Below are positions 62,606 through 64,000 of a stretch of DNA of 64,000 nucleotides, in pieces. Positions within the stretch are counted from its first letter, which is position 1, and every line of letters begins with the position of its first letter. The DNA lies in assembly GCF_001544755.2 (NCBI RefSeq), contig NZ_FCOF02000025.1, positions 1 through 64,000 of the forward strand, read 5' to 3'. This DNA is from Caballeronia catudaia. Its GTDB lineage: Bacteria > Pseudomonadota > Gammaproteobacteria > Burkholderiales > Burkholderiaceae. The notes below the pieces were generated by a model. That model did not search any database. It worked only from the letters and a program-made list of their open reading frames with translations, and was not told the origin of the DNA. Both the position numbers and the translations under genes were made by a program.

Positions 62606-64000
62606 ATGACCCAACACTCGATGCTCAACTCGCTTCCTGCCTGGTCGGCGCTCCAGTCGCATTACGATGCCATCTCCGGCGAGCGCCTGCGCGACTGGTT
62701 CGCGCCGGAAAACGACACCGCGCCCACGCGCGCCGAGCGCCTGACGTTCGAAGGCGGCGGCCTCGCAATCGACTTCTCCAAGAACCGCGTCAAGGACGAA
62801 ACGCTCAAGCTGCTCGTCGAGGTCGCGCGGCAGGCCAAGGTCACGGAGCGCCGCGACGCGATGTTCCGCGGCGACATCGTCAATATCACGGAGCATCGCG
62901 CGGTGCTCCATACCGCGCTGCGCGCGCAATCGCCCGATGCGCCGTTCTACGAGCAGGTGCAGAAAGAAAAAGCCAGGATGGCCACTTTCTCCGATAAGGT
63001 CCGCGACGGCGCGTGGACCGGCTATACCGGCAAGCGCATCCGTCATGTGGTGAATATCGGGATCGGCGGATCGGATCTCGGGCCGAAGATGGTCGTTCAC
63101 GCGCTGCATCATCTCGCATCGAAGGAACTCGATACGCACTTCGTATCGAACGTCGACGGCGCGGATCTCTGGAACGTGCTGCAGCAGGTCGACGCCGAAG
63201 AGACGCTCGCGATCGTCGTCTCCAAGACTTTCACGACGCTCGAGACGATGACCAACGCACACTCGATGCGCGACTGGTTCCTCGAATCGGGCTGTCCCGA
63301 AGACCAGCTCGCGAAGCATTTCGTCGGCGTGTCGGCGAATCCGGCCGAGGTCGTGAAGTTCGGCATCGCGAAAGAAAACGTGTTCGAAATGTGGGATTGG
63401 GTCGGTGGCCGCTACTCGCTGTGGTCGGCGGTCGGTCTGTCGATCATGCTTTCGGTCGGCCCGAAGAATTTCGACGCGCTGTTGCAAGGCGCAGCCGCGA
63501 TGGACGAGCATTTCCGCACCGCGCCGCTCGACAAGAACCTGCCCGTGCTGATGGGCATGATCGGCATCTGGTATCGCAATTTCTTCGGCTCGCAGAGCGA
63601 TCTGGTCGCGCCATATTCGCAGGCGCTCAGTCTTCTGTCTTCGTATCTCCAGCAACTGGAGATGGAAAGCAACGGCAAGTCCGCGCGCCTCGACGGCAAG
63701 ATGGTCGACTATCCGACCGCCGCGGTGATCTGGGGCGAGCCGGGCACGAACGGTCAGCACGCGTTCTTCCAGATGCTGCATCAGGGACCGACGATCATTC
63801 CGATCGACTTCATCGCCGTGCTGACGCCGGAGCATCCGCTCGTCGATCATCACGCGAAGCTGCTCGCCAACTGCTTCGCGCAGAGCGAGGCGTTGATGCT
63901 CGGCCGCACGCTCGAAGAAGCGAAGAAGGTGGCGGGTCCGGGCAAGGAAGAACTCGCGACGCATCTGAGCTTCCCCGGCAACCGTCCGACCACGACGATC
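62606..64000 (+). CDS. pgi: Glucose-6-phosphate isomerase (3' end outside window)
   Basis: The first 465 residues of an enzyme usually about 540 long are present; the frame is open to the last base, so it is cut by the window edge. VVNIGIGGSDLGPKM, VSKTFTTLETMTNA, WDWVGGRYSLWSAVGLS (PGI signature 1 region) and WGEPGTNGQHAFFQ are visible. It interconverts glucose 6-phosphate and fructose 6-phosphate. The 213 bases upstream include a TATACT at 62464-62469, a possible -10 without a clear -35. Confidence 0.95.
   Translation, partial: MTQHSMLNSLPAWSALQSHYDAISGERLRDWFAPENDTAPTRAERLTFEGGGLAIDFSKNRVKDETLKLLVEVARQAKVTERRDAMFRGDIVNITEHRAVLHTALRAQSPDAPFYEQVQKEKARMATFSDKVRDGAWTGYTGKRIRHVVNIGIGGSDLGPKMVVHALHHLASKELDTHFVSNVDGADLWNVLQQVDAEETLAIVVSKTFTTLETMTNAHSMRDWFLESGCPEDQLAKHFVGVSANPAEVVKFGIAKENVFEMWDWVGGRYSLWSAVGLSIMLSVGPKNFDALLQGAAAMDEHFRTAPLDKNLPVLMGMIGIWYRNFFGSQSDLVAPYSQALSLLSSYLQQLEMESNGKSARLDGKMVDYPTAAVIWGEPGTNGQHAFFQMLHQGPTIIPIDFIAVLTPEHPLVDHHAKLLANCFAQSEALMLGRTLEEAKKVAGPGKEELATHLSFPGNRPTTTI

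Noticed and set aside
1..64000. CRISPR arrays, tRNA or rRNA genes, prophage, replication origin
   Set aside because: No regularly spaced repeats, cloverleaf-like genes, phage structural genes or DnaA-box cluster were seen on reading both strands; a tRNAscan or Rfam run would settle the RNA part.

Overview
The window is ordinary-looking chromosome from a GC-rich betaproteobacterium. Gene content and order (mltG-tmk-holB-tatD, yciB-bolA-ppiC, prkA-yeaH-spoVR, purL, pgi) fit Burkholderiaceae, most likely the Paraburkholderia/Caballeronia side. This placement comes from gene content only, because no rRNA or tRNA is present. I see no prophage, CRISPR array, toxin-antitoxin pair, secretion locus or complete insertion sequence.

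Layout. 1-80 looks like the end of an IS21-type element. 144-2260 (minus) is a YciI / VOC / ECF-sigma cassette. 2309-2939 (plus) carries a promoter, a leader with a terminator inside it, and a DUF2917 gene. 2952-10386 holds a tannase-like esterase, a LysR/MFS divergent pair, an aldo-keto reductase, RarD and an AI-2E family permease. 10465-15523 (minus) is the prkA-yeaH-spoVR stress cluster. 15902-18523 holds a hydratase-family enzyme and a chemoreceptor. 18774-24714 (minus) is a ribose operon in the order rbsB-A-C-R-K. 25035-27603 has small unknown proteins, a PsiF-like protein, an IS-scar-like spacer and a Ysc84-type lipoprotein. 27711-31732 (minus) is an osmotic-stress group: MscS channel, OtsA and a GT4 glycosyltransferase. 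31926-36744 (minus) has a Rap1a-like protein, an ankyrin protein and tatD-holB-tmk-mltG; ygfZ and an NRDE-family gene run the other way to 38689.

38694-48209 (minus) is a long co-directional lipid or aliphatic catabolism block. It contains an acyl-CoA ligase, then a FadB-type bifunctional enzyme, a nicotinamidase, a thiolase, a Dabb protein, a PaaI thioesterase, a CurA-like reductase, an SDR and an esterase. A palindromic TetR-type operator lies in front of the FadB gene. 48316-52215 (plus) holds selO-msrB and yciB-bolA-ppiC. 52280-58991 (minus) holds a GH20 hexosaminidase and purL. 59459 to the end (plus) holds a DadA-like oxidoreductase, nnr and a pgi gene cut by the window edge.

I found no clear new multi-gene system. 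The items most worth a second look are the possible attenuator in front of the DUF2917 gene (2309-2496), the nicotinamidase translationally embedded between beta-oxidation genes (42474-46376), and the orphan Rap1a-like/ankyrin pair. Start codons were chosen from visible ribosome sites, domain boundaries and neighbour overlaps, so several differ from the longest open frame.
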